A stretch of 10,000 nt of DNA. Origin: Treponema sp. Its GTDB lineage: Bacteria; Spirochaetota; Spirochaetia; Treponematales; Breznakiellaceae. The stretch is from contig JAIWNU010000088.1 of assembly GCA_020216655.1 (NCBI GenBank), forward strand, positions 1-10,000. The letters are read 5' to 3'. The notes below the pieces were generated by a model that was given only the letters and a program-made list of their open reading frames with translations, had not been told where the DNA came from and made no database searches. The translations under genes were made by a program, and so were the position numbers. Positions 1 to 7,040 of the stretch are shown one piece after another; positions within the stretch are counted from its first letter, which is position 1, and the number at the start of each line of letters is the position of its first letter.

Positions 1-139
1 CAAGAACGAGGTTAGTCCGTTCAATCAGGTTGTACACCCGCTGCTGAAAATCGCTATAAGTATATGAGTTGACCGTGCCAATTATTTCGAGCATGACATA
101 GGTATCGCCTTGCCGCTCGGTTATATTGAGATGGTCCAT
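1..139 (-). CDS. STAS-domain anti-sigma-factor antagonist (RsbV/SpoIIAA-like), N-terminal part
   Basis: Only the first 46 codons lie in the window; the rest runs off the left edge. The protein begins MDHLNITERQGD and continues with a hydrophobic strand (VMLEIIGTVNS) and a helix (FQQRVYNLIE). This is the usual beta-strand, G-x-(L/V) and first-helix pattern of STAS anti-sigma-factor antagonists. In that family an unphosphorylated antagonist binds the anti-sigma kinase and frees its sigma factor. The conserved phosphorylatable Ser/Thr lies further downstream and cannot be seen here. The start is supported by a strong AAGGAGG (positions 150-144) 4 nt before the ATG. The gene lies 14 nt after the stop of a SpoIIE-type phosphatase, the expected enzyme for such a protein, and is probably co-transcribed with it. 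The assignment rests largely on this context because the fragment is short. Confidence 0.72.
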   Translation of the reverse strand, partial: MDHLNITERQGDTYVMLEIIGTVNSYTYSDFQQRVYNLIERTNLVL

Positions 140-153
140 ACAGCCTCCTTAGT

Positions 154-2295
154 CTAGATAAACTTTATTGTTAATATAGTAATATCGTCATTAATTTCCT
201 GGGATACAAATTCGGTTACATCTTCATTCAGGAATCGCACAATCCGTTCTGACGAAAGGCTCCTGTTTTCAAGCAAACTTGCCTGCAGGCGTTCTTTACC
301 AAACCGGACACCCCGTACCGATTCAGCATCGATTAATCCATCGGTTGTCACCAGTAGAATATCGCCTGCCTTGAATCCTGCCTTACGGACATTGATATAG
401 GGTGCAATATCCTTTACGAAACCAAGAACCTTGCCAGCGCCCTGAATTTCAACAGGGTTATTGTACGATGTGGAAAGCAGCAACATGGTAGGAATACCGC
501 AGTTTACATAATAAAGGCTTCTTTCGTTAAAATCAAAAAGCCCGATAAAGCCGGCAAAAAAGGTGCCCCGCGGAAGATACTCTTTTATAAAACTGTTCAC
601 CCGTATAATCAGGGTCTTAAAGTCCTTGGTTTCCTTTAGGTAGGTGCGGATTACCGATTTTAAGATGATCATGGACATGCTGGCGTTAAGGCCCTTACCT
701 GAAACATCGCCCATAACGCAGATATACCGGTCCTTAGTCAGACGGATAAAATCGATAAAGTCACCGCCTAATTTACGGGCAGAACGGCTCATAAAAGCAA
801 TATCCGCATGATGGTGCTCGATCTTATCCATGTTTTCCTGCAGGGACTGGATAATTTGTTCCGAATACTCGAGCTCCCGGTCAACAGTCATGACCAGTGA
901 TTCTTGGGCAATATTTTTTAGATAATAGGCTGTAACAAACAACTTTCCGTATACCCGCCGCAAAGTATCGTAGTCATAATCGAGGAATTCGGAACCGTTC
1001 GATTTTGCGCCGAGCAAGAGGGCACCAATCACGGAACGGCCGTCCCGGAGCAGAACAAGGGCGTCCGCATTGTAACTATCCAAGAGCTCCAGCAATTCGT
1101 CCTTTACGGTATGGTAATCGTAATTAGTTACGATTTCAGTTTTAATCAATATAGAGACATCTTCATTGAGTAAGTGATCAATAGCGGGACTTTTCCGAGG
1201 GATCTTATTGTATTCAGCAACCATCTTGTTGTTCGTAGAACCAACAACAACAAGCTGTTCTTCATCGTTTTCTATGAGCAAATGTACCGATGAACACCCC
1301 ATGGTACTTTGCAGCTGCTGGATAAACTCGGTGATAACAACATCGCGGCCTTTGGAATAATCGATCTTTGAAAGCCCATCTTCCAATCGTTCTGCATAAG
1401 CACCCTGACCCTGGAGCAATGCCTTAAAACGGGCTCTTAATTTACCGCTGAAAATATCGGCGATTAAAAAGACCGCCATACCAGCAAGGACGATAACGAT
1501 AAAAGGCATTTCCCGGATTAATAAAAAAGACAATGAATAGACTATTCCGCTTATACCACCGACAACGAGGGAGTAAAGAATAAAAGAAATAAGCGAACTT
1601 GCCACAGAACCAATATCAATAAGCCGGGTTATTGAAATACCATATCCGAGGGTAAAAGCAAGCAATGTACCGCCCAGCATCATAAACGGATAGGTCCACA
1701 CCAATCCGAACTGAACCGGAAGCAGGACCGCAAGCGAAAAGGTGACGATATACCCCGATAAAAGTCCTACCACCACCAAAAGAGTTTGTAGTTTATAAAT
1801 CTGGCTTTTAAAAAACAATCGACGAATAAACAATATAATGCCGCTCAGTATTCCAAGGGCAAAGCCTCCGACGGTAACGGGGATAAAGAGAGTTCCGCGG
1901 ACATGGACGAGCTCACCAGCCTCCCAGCTAACCTGCACTTCGTACATATCTGAAAAGAGGATTACTATGCCCAGGGCTATCCACAAAAGCATTCCCACCG
2001 TACGTAATAGCCGTAGATTTCGCTCATAGGGAAAGGAAAAGGCAAGCAAAAACACAATTATATGGGTCCCTGCTACTGCCGTAGCAGTAAGACGGATAAA
2101 AAAGAGGGCCGCGCCCGGATAGCGGGACAGAGCTGCTGAATAACCGGCGCCCAAACCCAAAGCAGCCACCGCGGCAGCTATACAGTAATAAAATATAAGC
2201 TGGGTGTTCTGGGATTCGGCACTGCGGAATCGGACCCTGAATCCATAAATAAGCAATGCAAGTGATAAGGCATAATTTAGAATGGAGATAATCAT
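154..2295 (-). CDS. Polytopic membrane PP2C-type serine phosphatase with GAF-like domain (SpoIIE/RsbU family)
   Basis: 713 aa. Residues 1-222 contain about seven hydrophobic segments, resembling the 7TM sensor regions found on histidine kinases. Two more follow at about 231-260 and 264-283. Residues about 315-465 look like a GAF domain. A helical linker (about 466-508) leads to a SpoIIE/PP2C catalytic domain (about 509-713). Metal-binding motifs are intact: GGDF (510-513), GDVSGKG (529-535), TDG (651-653) and NDD (702-704). By family knowledge it dephosphorylates a phospho-STAS anti-sigma antagonist, with the catalytic part in the cytoplasm. The gene directly downstream encodes such a protein. 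The ATG lies 3 nt after the previous stop, and its AGGAG sits in the end of that gene, so the two are probably translationally coupled. The usual LLP motif of the switch linker is missing. The input signal is unknown. Confidence 0.9.
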   Translation of the reverse strand: MIISILNYALSLALLIYGFRVRFRSAESQNTQLIFYYCIAAAVAALGLGAGYSAALSRYPGAALFFIRLTATAVAGTHIIVFLLAFSFPYERNLRLLRTVGMLLWIALGIVILFSDMYEVQVSWEAGELVHVRGTLFIPVTVGGFALGILSGIILFIRRLFFKSQIYKLQTLLVVVGLLSGYIVTFSLAVLLPVQFGLVWTYPFMMLGGTLLAFTLGYGISITRLIDIGSVASSLISFILYSLVVGGISGIVYSLSFLLIREMPFIVIVLAGMAVFLIADIFSGKLRARFKALLQGQGAYAERLEDGLSKIDYSKGRDVVITEFIQQLQSTMGCSSVHLLIENDEEQLVVVGSTNNKMVAEYNKIPRKSPAIDHLLNEDVSILIKTEIVTNYDYHTVKDELLELLDSYNADALVLLRDGRSVIGALLLGAKSNGSEFLDYDYDTLRRVYGKLFVTAYYLKNIAQESLVMTVDRELEYSEQIIQSLQENMDKIEHHHADIAFMSRSARKLGGDFIDFIRLTKDRYICVMGDVSGKGLNASMSMIILKSVIRTYLKETKDFKTLIIRVNSFIKEYLPRGTFFAGFIGLFDFNERSLYYVNCGIPTMLLLSTSYNNPVEIQGAGKVLGFVKDIAPYINVRKAGFKAGDILLVTTDGLIDAESVRGVRFGKERLQASLLENRSLSSERIVRFLNEDVTEFVSQEINDDITILTIKFI

Positions 2296-2298
2296 GGG

Positions 2299-3678
2299 TT
2301 ACTCCTGAACCTTTGCAACGAGGACCGTGACGTCATCTCGCAATTTTGTGCCCGCTGCATGTTTGAACACGAGATCTGATAATTTTTGAACAAATTCCTG
2401 GGCTGAGCAGCGGGACTCATCTACCACAAAATCGATCCATCCTTCCGTATCTCCGAGCATTTCACCCTGCTCGTTGCTTACCTCTGAAACACCGTCTGAT
2501 GCCATGAGAATCACATCCCCGGGAAGCAGCTTCACCGTATCAACCCCTACCGTATCAAGGTCCAATATACCGACCACGCTGCAGTTGGATCCCAATCGGC
2601 GGATTTGCCGGCCTGCCTTCGTTTCAGAAATAATAAGCGGGTCAGCCATGGAAGCATTTACATAGGAAAGTTCCATTTTTTTAGTGTCTAACAGCCCCAA
2701 AAACAGAACCGTGTATTTATCCTGCAGTTTCATGCCCTTTATGGCGGTGTCTACAGTCCGAACCACCTGTTCGAGGTCATCCTTCTTTTCCATAATGCGA
2801 ACGGTGTTGACCACAATTCCCATGATTAGGGCTGCTGCAAGCCCTTTTCCCGATACGTCACCCAGGAGCAGCAGTGTTCGGTCTGAATCGATCTGCAGCA
2901 CATCGTAATAATCGCCAGAAACATTCACCAGGGGTTTAAAATAGGAAGCCAGTTCTACTTTAGGAATTTCAGGCAGCTTTTTAGGTAAAAAGGCCCGCTG
3001 AGTTTCGGCAACCATGGACCACTCTTTTGAAACTGCTGCTATGGCAAACATTTTTTCTATTGTTTCATTTCGTTTCAGGAAGGTGGTATATTCGGCAAAA
3101 ATCTGCGGAAAAATCTCCTCATCCATATTCCTGACAAAACGCATAAAGACATAACAATGCAGATTTCCGCTGACCACAAAAAAGCCACGGCTCTTTCGGT
3201 GGTTTGAAACAAGATCCAGATTGTCATCAAAAAAATAAATACCGTCTCGCCAGGATTCATAATGACGGACAAGTTCATCAAATACATGCTGATCCATGCC
3301 TATAATGGTTGGACTGTTATACACCATGTATCGCTTGGACATGTCCATAAACATAACGGTACTGTCAGCCCTGGTCTCCAGTATTTCCCGGAATGCGCTG
3401 ATTAAGTCACCGATGGTAAAACAGAAACGGAGCCGGTCAACAAAATTAACCAGCAAAAGTGTATCGCCCTTATTAAAAAAGAGGTTCTTTAAATAACCAG
3501 TAATACGCTGAGTAATATTACTATATAAAAGCCGCAGCAACACAAAACCGGTACCTGCGACGACAATCGTTCCCAGGAAATGGAGGTCACGGCTGAGAAG
3601 CGGTGTTATGATCGCAAAAAGGATCATAACGACTATCAGCGTGCTTATTTCCAGGGACTTAACAATAGTTCTATACAT
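2299..3678 (-). CDS. Membrane-anchored PP2C-type serine phosphatase (SpoIIE/RsbU family)
   Basis: 459 aa. Two transmembrane segments (about 11-29 and 33-52) form a hairpin anchor. A cytoplasmic region (about 72-205) follows that I cannot name with confidence; its end resembles a GAF fold. A helical linker carries AETQRAFLP (224-232). The SpoIIE/PP2C domain fills about 240-459. Catalytic motifs are intact: SGDYYD (254-259), GDVSGKG (273-279), SDG (394-396) and RDD (447-449). The likely reaction is removal of phosphate from the STAS antagonist two genes downstream. Unlike the neighbouring 713-aa phosphatase, it has the canonical LP-containing switch linker. The ATG is preceded by GAGGCGG about 6 nt upstream. 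It is the first gene of the presumed three-gene operon, behind its own promoter candidate. A GGDYYD-type motif reading SGDYYD is a common variant. Confidence 0.9.
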   Translation of the reverse strand: MYRTIVKSLEISTLIVVMILFAIITPLLSRDLHFLGTIVVAGTGFVLLRLLYSNITQRITGYLKNLFFNKGDTLLLVNFVDRLRFCFTIGDLISAFREILETRADSTVMFMDMSKRYMVYNSPTIIGMDQHVFDELVRHYESWRDGIYFFDDNLDLVSNHRKSRGFFVVSGNLHCYVFMRFVRNMDEEIFPQIFAEYTTFLKRNETIEKMFAIAAVSKEWSMVAETQRAFLPKKLPEIPKVELASYFKPLVNVSGDYYDVLQIDSDRTLLLLGDVSGKGLAAALIMGIVVNTVRIMEKKDDLEQVVRTVDTAIKGMKLQDKYTVLFLGLLDTKKMELSYVNASMADPLIISETKAGRQIRRLGSNCSVVGILDLDTVGVDTVKLLPGDVILMASDGVSEVSNEQGEMLGDTEGWIDFVVDESRCSAQEFVQKLSDLVFKHAAGTKLRDDVTVLVAKVQE

Positions 3679-3695
3679 AATGCACCGCCTCTTCC

Positions 3696-3725
3696 TTTAT
3701 ACTGTTAGTCTGCCAGAATTGTCAA
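3696..3725 (-). promoter_or_regulatory. Sigma70-type promoter candidate for the phosphatase/STAS operon
   Basis: On the minus strand TTGACA (3725-3720) is followed after 18 nt by TATAAA (3701-3696), a consensus -35 and a five-of-six -10. The -35 overlaps the udk stop codon. Transcription would begin near 3689, leaving a leader of only about 11 nt before the ATG at 3678. That would cut into the 5' part of the Shine-Dalgarno region. The sequence match is good; activity is inferred. Confidence 0.55.
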
Positions 3726-4336
3726 TTTTGAATTATTTCTCTAATAAATGACATTAATACAGACAGGGCGTTTTCGTTATGGCCACCTTCAGGAATAATG
3801 ATATCCGCATATACCTTGGTGGGCTCTATAAATTCAAAGTGTCCCGGACGCACCACATTGATATATTGTTCGATAACCGAATCGACCGTCCTGCCCCGTT
3901 CATGTATGTCCCGCTGTAGCCGTCTAATGAAGCGTATATCATCGGGAGTATCGACAAATATTTTTAGATCGATGAGATCCCGCACCATTTTATTGGTATA
4001 GATCATAATCCCTTCGAAGATAATTAATTTTTTAGGTTCTATATGGACCGTCTCTGCTTTTCTTCGGTGATGTACAAAATCGTATTGGGGCATTTCGATA
4101 GATTTCCCATCTTTCAGTTTTAAAAGATGATCAATTAGGAGTTCATTATCAAAAGCTTCGGGATGGTCAAAATTAAAGGCAGTTATATTGTTATTTGAAA
4201 TGAATTCAGCGGACTTGTAATAATTATCCTGGGCAAGAAAGACAAAATCAGAAAAGAGCTCAGAAATTTTTCTGACAATCGTTGTTTTTCCGGAACCTGA
4301 GCCCCCGCAAATACCGATGACCTTGCAATCACTCAT
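3722..4336 (-). CDS. udk: Uridine kinase
   Basis: 204 aa, close to the usual length of bacterial Udk. It phosphorylates uridine and cytidine to UMP and CMP in pyrimidine salvage (EC 2.7.1.48), in the cytoplasm. A P-loop GGSGSGKT is at residues 11-18. Family motifs follow: DNYY (37-40), FNFDHPEAFD (54-63), YDFVHHRR (85-92), the strand LIIFEG (104-109), and the lid region with RRLQRD and ERGR. PGHFEFIEPTK near the C-terminus is also typical. The start is supported by GGAGG 9 nt upstream. It lies 73 nt downstream of the transporter gene and has its own promoter candidate. A related P-loop kinase of the phosphoribulokinase/uridine kinase family is the only real alternative, and the length and motifs favour Udk. 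Confidence 0.9.
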   Translation of the reverse strand: MSDCKVIGICGGSGSGKTTIVRKISELFSDFVFLAQDNYYKSAEFISNNNITAFNFDHPEAFDNELLIDHLLKLKDGKSIEMPQYDFVHHRRKAETVHIEPKKLIIFEGIMIYTNKMVRDLIDLKIFVDTPDDIRFIRRLQRDIHERGRTVDSVIEQYINVVRPGHFEFIEPTKVYADIIIPEGGHNENALSVLMSFIREIIQN

Positions 4337-4341
4337 CAGGG

Positions 4342-4409
4342 AAAGCCTCCGCCGGTCAGTATACCCTAAGGCTTATGGGGGCGCAACTGTACCGGCGGAA
4401 AAGGTCTTT
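4342..4409. repeat. Long imperfect inverted repeat spanning the transporter-udk gap
   Basis: CCGCCGGT (4349-4356) pairs with ACCGGCGG (4391-4398). Next inward, CAGT (4357-4360) pairs with ACTG (4386-4389), with a single bulged T at 4390. T4348-A4399 extends the stem outward. After a few unpaired bases, AAAG/CC at 4342-4347 can pair with GG/CTTT at 4403-4409. The loop is about 25 nt. No T-tract follows on the minus strand, so it does not look like an intrinsic terminator for the transporter. The udk Shine-Dalgarno (4350-4346) lies within one arm. Confidence 0.6.
4358..4386 (-). promoter_or_regulatory. Sigma70-type promoter candidate for udk
   Basis: On the minus strand TTGCGC (4386-4381) is followed after 17 nt by TATACT (4363-4358), which matches TATAAT at five of six bases. 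The -35 is weak, with three matches. Transcription would begin near 4351, about 15 nt before the udk ATG and just upstream of GGAGG. Both hexamers lie at the inner ends of the inverted-repeat arms. Confidence 0.4.
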
Positions 4410-5762
4410 TTATTTTCCGAACACTCCAAAACCGTTGAGGAACACAAGTACAATAAGCGCAGGGCTAATATATTTTATAAATATATACACCAATGCAAGA
4501 TACCATTTTTTCCCCTGTCCCTGACCGGCCAGTTCGTTCATAAAATCAGACTTTCGCAGTCTCCAACCGGCCACAATAGCGATCGCCAGGCCGCCGAGAG
4601 GAAGCAAAAGATTTTGCTGGATATAGTCAAAAAGATCAAAGAAACCCATGTTAAAAAGCTGTACATCCTTCCAGGGGCCAAGGGATAACGTGGCAGGAAT
4701 ACCAAGAACAATAATTCCCAAAGCTGTTATAATAACTGCTTTAGGCCGGGACAACTTCATTTTGCCACTGAGCCAGGCTACCGGTACTTCGATAAGGCTT
4801 ATCATAGCTCCTGTTGCGGCGAGGGCGGAAAGCAGGAAAAAGAGCACGGTAAAGAAATTCCCGAAGGGCATTTTGGAAAACACCGCGGGAATAGAAATAA
4901 AGAGCAGCGAAGGACCTGAAGCAGGTTCAAAACCAAAGGCAAACACGGCGGGGAAAATGGCCAAACCTGCAAGAATTGAAACGAGGGTATCAGCGAGGGC
5001 AACCCGTCCTGCATTGGGCACGAGGCGAACTGATTCAGGCATATAGGAACCATAGGTTGTCATGGTCCCCATCCCTAAAGAAAGTTTAAAAAAAGCAAGT
5101 CCCAAGGCAGAAAGTATGACGGTGCCGCTTAGTTTGCTAAAATCAGGGGCAAACAAAAAAGTGACCCCCTCAAAAGCTCCCGGCAGGGTGAGGGCCCTGA
5201 TATCGCAGAGCAACAGCAAGGCAAGCAAAATCGGCATGGTAAGCTTGGTCGCGGCTTCTATACCCTTGGACACGCCAGCTGCAACAATTAAAGATACAAA
5301 GACGACTACCCCAATCTGCCATATAAGGGGTTCCCAGATACCGCTTGCCAGGGCAGCAAAATCTTGAGCGCTCAAAGGCCCTGTACCGCGGAAGGCGGCT
5401 ATGAAGGATTTTACAATATAACTAAAAACCCAGCCGGCCACATCAGAATAAAAGGCCATGATGAGAAAAGCCGCTATAACCCCCGCATACCCAATAAGAA
5501 CCCAAAAGCCTTCACGGGGCACAACTGTTGCATAACTTGCAACCGCGTCTTTTCGCATTTTTCTTCCAATCGCATGTTCGGCCACCAAGATGGGCAGTCC
5601 CACCAATGCCACTGCTAAAAGATATGTCAGCACAAATGCTGCCCCGCCATTTACCCCTGCGAGGTATGGAAATTTCCAAATATTACCCAAACCAACCGCG
5701 GAAGCAACCGTTGCCGTAAAGGCTCCAAGCGAAGAGGCAAAACCATCACGCTGCTTAGTCAT
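4410..5762 (-). CDS. Sodium-dependent transporter, neurotransmitter:sodium symporter (NSS/SNF) family
   Basis: 450 aa from the start chosen here, with 11-12 hydrophobic segments, an inner-membrane protein. NSS (LeuT-fold) landmarks are present. The broken first helix carries SAVGLGNIWKFPYL (about 21-34), which forms sodium and substrate contacts in the family. It is followed by NGGAAFVLTY (38-47), GLPILVAEHAIGR (55-67) and SLGMGTMTTYGSY (228-240) in the sixth helix region, then TGAMISLIEVPVAW (317-330). Known members take up amino acids with sodium; the substrate here cannot be read from sequence. An in-frame ATG at 5831 was rejected because it lies in the loop of the dnaJ terminator. The ATG at 5762 has AAAGGGA 5 nt upstream and puts MTKQRDGFASSLGAF at the N-terminus, as expected for the family. 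I see no convincing promoter in the roughly 40 nt between terminator and gene. Confidence 0.92.
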   Translation of the reverse strand: MTKQRDGFASSLGAFTATVASAVGLGNIWKFPYLAGVNGGAAFVLTYLLAVALVGLPILVAEHAIGRKMRKDAVASYATVVPREGFWVLIGYAGVIAAFLIMAFYSDVAGWVFSYIVKSFIAAFRGTGPLSAQDFAALASGIWEPLIWQIGVVVFVSLIVAAGVSKGIEAATKLTMPILLALLLLCDIRALTLPGAFEGVTFLFAPDFSKLSGTVILSALGLAFFKLSLGMGTMTTYGSYMPESVRLVPNAGRVALADTLVSILAGLAIFPAVFAFGFEPASGPSLLFISIPAVFSKMPFGNFFTVLFFLLSALAATGAMISLIEVPVAWLSGKMKLSRPKAVIITALGIIVLGIPATLSLGPWKDVQLFNMGFFDLFDYIQQNLLLPLGGLAIAIVAGWRLRKSDFMNELAGQGQGKKWYLALVYIFIKYISPALIVLVFLNGFGVFGK

Positions 5763-5767
5763 ACAAT

Positions 5768-5774
5768 TCCCTTT
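5768..5774 (-). promoter_or_regulatory. Ribosome binding site deciding the transporter start
   Basis: AAAGGGA lies 5 nt before the ATG at 5762. The longer in-frame reading from 5831 would begin inside the terminator hairpin and has no comparable site. Confidence 0.75.
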
Positions 5775-5801
5775 AATGTTAAAGAAATCACCCTTATGTA
5801 T

Positions 5802-5851
5802 AAAAAAAAGGCTTAATATACTACCATACATAGCGGCAGCATATAAAGCCT
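5802..5851 (-). terminator. Intrinsic terminator of the grpE-dnaK-dnaJ operon
   Basis: Reading the minus strand, a 17-bp arm (5851-5835, beginning AGGCTT and ending CTGCC) pairs with 5825-5809 (GGTAG to AAGCCT). There is one mismatch and two G-T pairs across a 9-nt loop. The stem runs directly into a run of eight T (5809-5802). It begins 43 nt after the dnaJ stop codon. This is a textbook rho-independent terminator and separates the chaperone operon from the transporter gene. Confidence 0.92.
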
Positions 5852-5894
5852 ATTAAATATCTTTACTATAAATTAAGGTCTTGCTCAAACACCC

Positions 5895-7019
5895 CTACTG
5901 ATTGTTTCGCAGTTCGGAAAGGGGAATCGGCTGAGGAGAGCTTTCTTCCCCTTCTACCTTAGCAAGTTCCTCCAGAAGTTCCCGGCCCCGTTTAGAAAGC
6001 TTGGTGGGAATTTGTATCATGAGTTTAATATACAAATCTCCCCTTCGCCCTCCTGAAGGAATACCCTCTTCACGGATACGGAGCATCTTGCCGTTTTGAA
6101 TACCTGCAGGAATTTTTACCTTTATCTTCCTGCCATCCAAGGTAGTAACGTACAGCTCAGATCCAAGCGCTGCCTGGGTAATGGATATGGGAACCGCACA
6201 GTAGAGATCCAATCCATCCCGTTCAAAGTACTCATGGGGCTTAATCCTGATAAACACATACAGGTCGCCATAGGGCCCCCCATTGGGACCTACATCTCCC
6301 TGATTCGGGATGACAACCCGCTTTCCGTCCTCGATACCTGGCGGAACGGTAACTACGATTTTCTGCTTCTTTTTCTGGGTACCGCTTCCACCGCAGTCTC
6401 TACAGGGATGTTCAATCATATACCCTTCACCGCCACAGGTGGGACAGGGACTGGCGATAGAGAAAAAGCCTTGGCTTCTGCGGATTTGGCCCGTACCGCC
6501 GCAGGTCGTACAGACCTTTCGGCCAGCCCCGCCTGCAGCGCCTGTACCGTGACAGGTGGAACAGGCTTCGTTCCGCGTATATTGAATGTCTACCTTGGTT
6601 CCGAAGACCGCATCCTTAAAGGGTATTTCGACATCATATCTCAGATTAGCGCCCTGGCGCAGTCCCGATGAGGACTGAGAGGAGCGCCTGCTACCACCCC
6701 CAAAAAAGGTATCGAAAATACCAGAAAAATCCCCAAAAATATCTTCGAAATCCCGGAAGGCCGAGGAGAAATCCTGCTGCCCCCCGCCCATGCCTTCCAC
6801 TCCGGCGAACCCGAACTGATCATAGGCAGCCCGTTTCTGGTCGTCGGAGAGGACCTCATAGGCCTCGGTGGCCTCCTTGAATTTTTCCTCCGCCTCCTTA
6901 TTACCCGGATTTTTGTCTGGGTGATATTGGATGGCGAGTTTTCTATAGGCCTTCTTTATATCATCCTTGGATGCGCCTTTCTGAAGACCCAAGACTTCGT
7001 AGTAATCACGTTTGGCCAC
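5895..7019 (-). CDS. dnaJ: Chaperone protein DnaJ (Hsp40, type I)
   Basis: 374 aa from a GTG start. It is the co-chaperone that delivers unfolded substrates to DnaK and stimulates its ATPase, in the cytoplasm. The J-domain (about 4-70) has the essential HPD at 33-35. The Gly/Phe region contains the DIF-type stretch FEDIFGDF. The zinc-binding domain holds four CxxCxGxG repeats beginning near residues 153, 170, 192 and 206: [24 protein letters not shown] and CRDCGGSG. The C-terminal substrate-binding domains are complete. An upstream GTG at 7037 would add six residues. The GTG at 7019 is preferred because it gives the family-typical [12 protein letters not shown]-terminus (Met as initiator) and has AAAGGA 7 nt upstream. 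It follows dnaK by 21 nt and ends before a strong terminator, so it is the last gene of the operon. Confidence 0.97.
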   Translation of the reverse strand: MAKRDYYEVLGLQKGASKDDIKKAYRKLAIQYHPDKNPGNKEAEEKFKEATEAYEVLSDDQKRAAYDQFGFAGVEGMGGGQQDFSSAFRDFEDIFGDFSGIFDTFFGGGSRRSSQSSSGLRQGANLRYDVEIPFKDAVFGTKVDIQYTRNEACSTCHGTGAAGGAGRKVCTTCGGTGQIRRSQGFFSIASPCPTCGGEGYMIEHPCRDCGGSGTQKKKQKIVVTVPPGIEDGKRVVIPNQGDVGPNGGPYGDLYVFIRIKPHEYFERDGLDLYCAVPISITQAALGSELYVTTLDGRKIKVKIPAGIQNGKMLRIREEGIPSGGRRGDLYIKLMIQIPTKLSKRGRELLEELAKVEGEESSPQPIPLSELRNNQ

Positions 7020-7026
7020 GTCGGCA

Positions 7027-7032
7027 TCCTTT
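7027..7032 (-). promoter_or_regulatory. Ribosome binding site deciding the dnaJ start
   Basis: AAAGGA lies 7 nt before the GTG at 7019. The alternative GTG at 7037 sits 3 nt after the dnaK stop and has no visible Shine-Dalgarno sequence. Confidence 0.7.
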
Positions 7033-7040
7033 TTCACAGG

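Noticed and set aside
4381-4398. Sigma54-type promoter before udk (GG and GC elements in CCGGTACAGTTGC)
   Set aside because: The distance between the GG and GC elements is wrong for a -24/-12 promoter; the sigma70-like reading fits better.
4342-4409. Intrinsic terminator for the transporter gene
   Set aside because: On the minus strand the stem is followed by CCTGATGAGTGA, with no T-tract. A T-rich run exists only on the plus-strand side, where no gene ends.
4317-4688. 123-codon plus-strand open frame crossing the transporter-udk gap
   Set aside because: It overlaps the 5' end of udk and the 3' end of the transporter antisense, has no recognisable domain, and its middle is the inverted repeat.
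5763-5831. Extended N-terminus of the transporter from the ATG at 5831
   Set aside because: The start lies in the loop of the dnaJ terminator, the added residues do not fit the family, and the ATG at 5762 has a good ribosome binding site.
6096-6671. 191-codon open frame on the plus strand
   Set aside because: It is antisense to the conserved zinc-finger and C-terminal regions of dnaJ, with no ribosome binding site or family features; a mirror of dnaJ codon bias.
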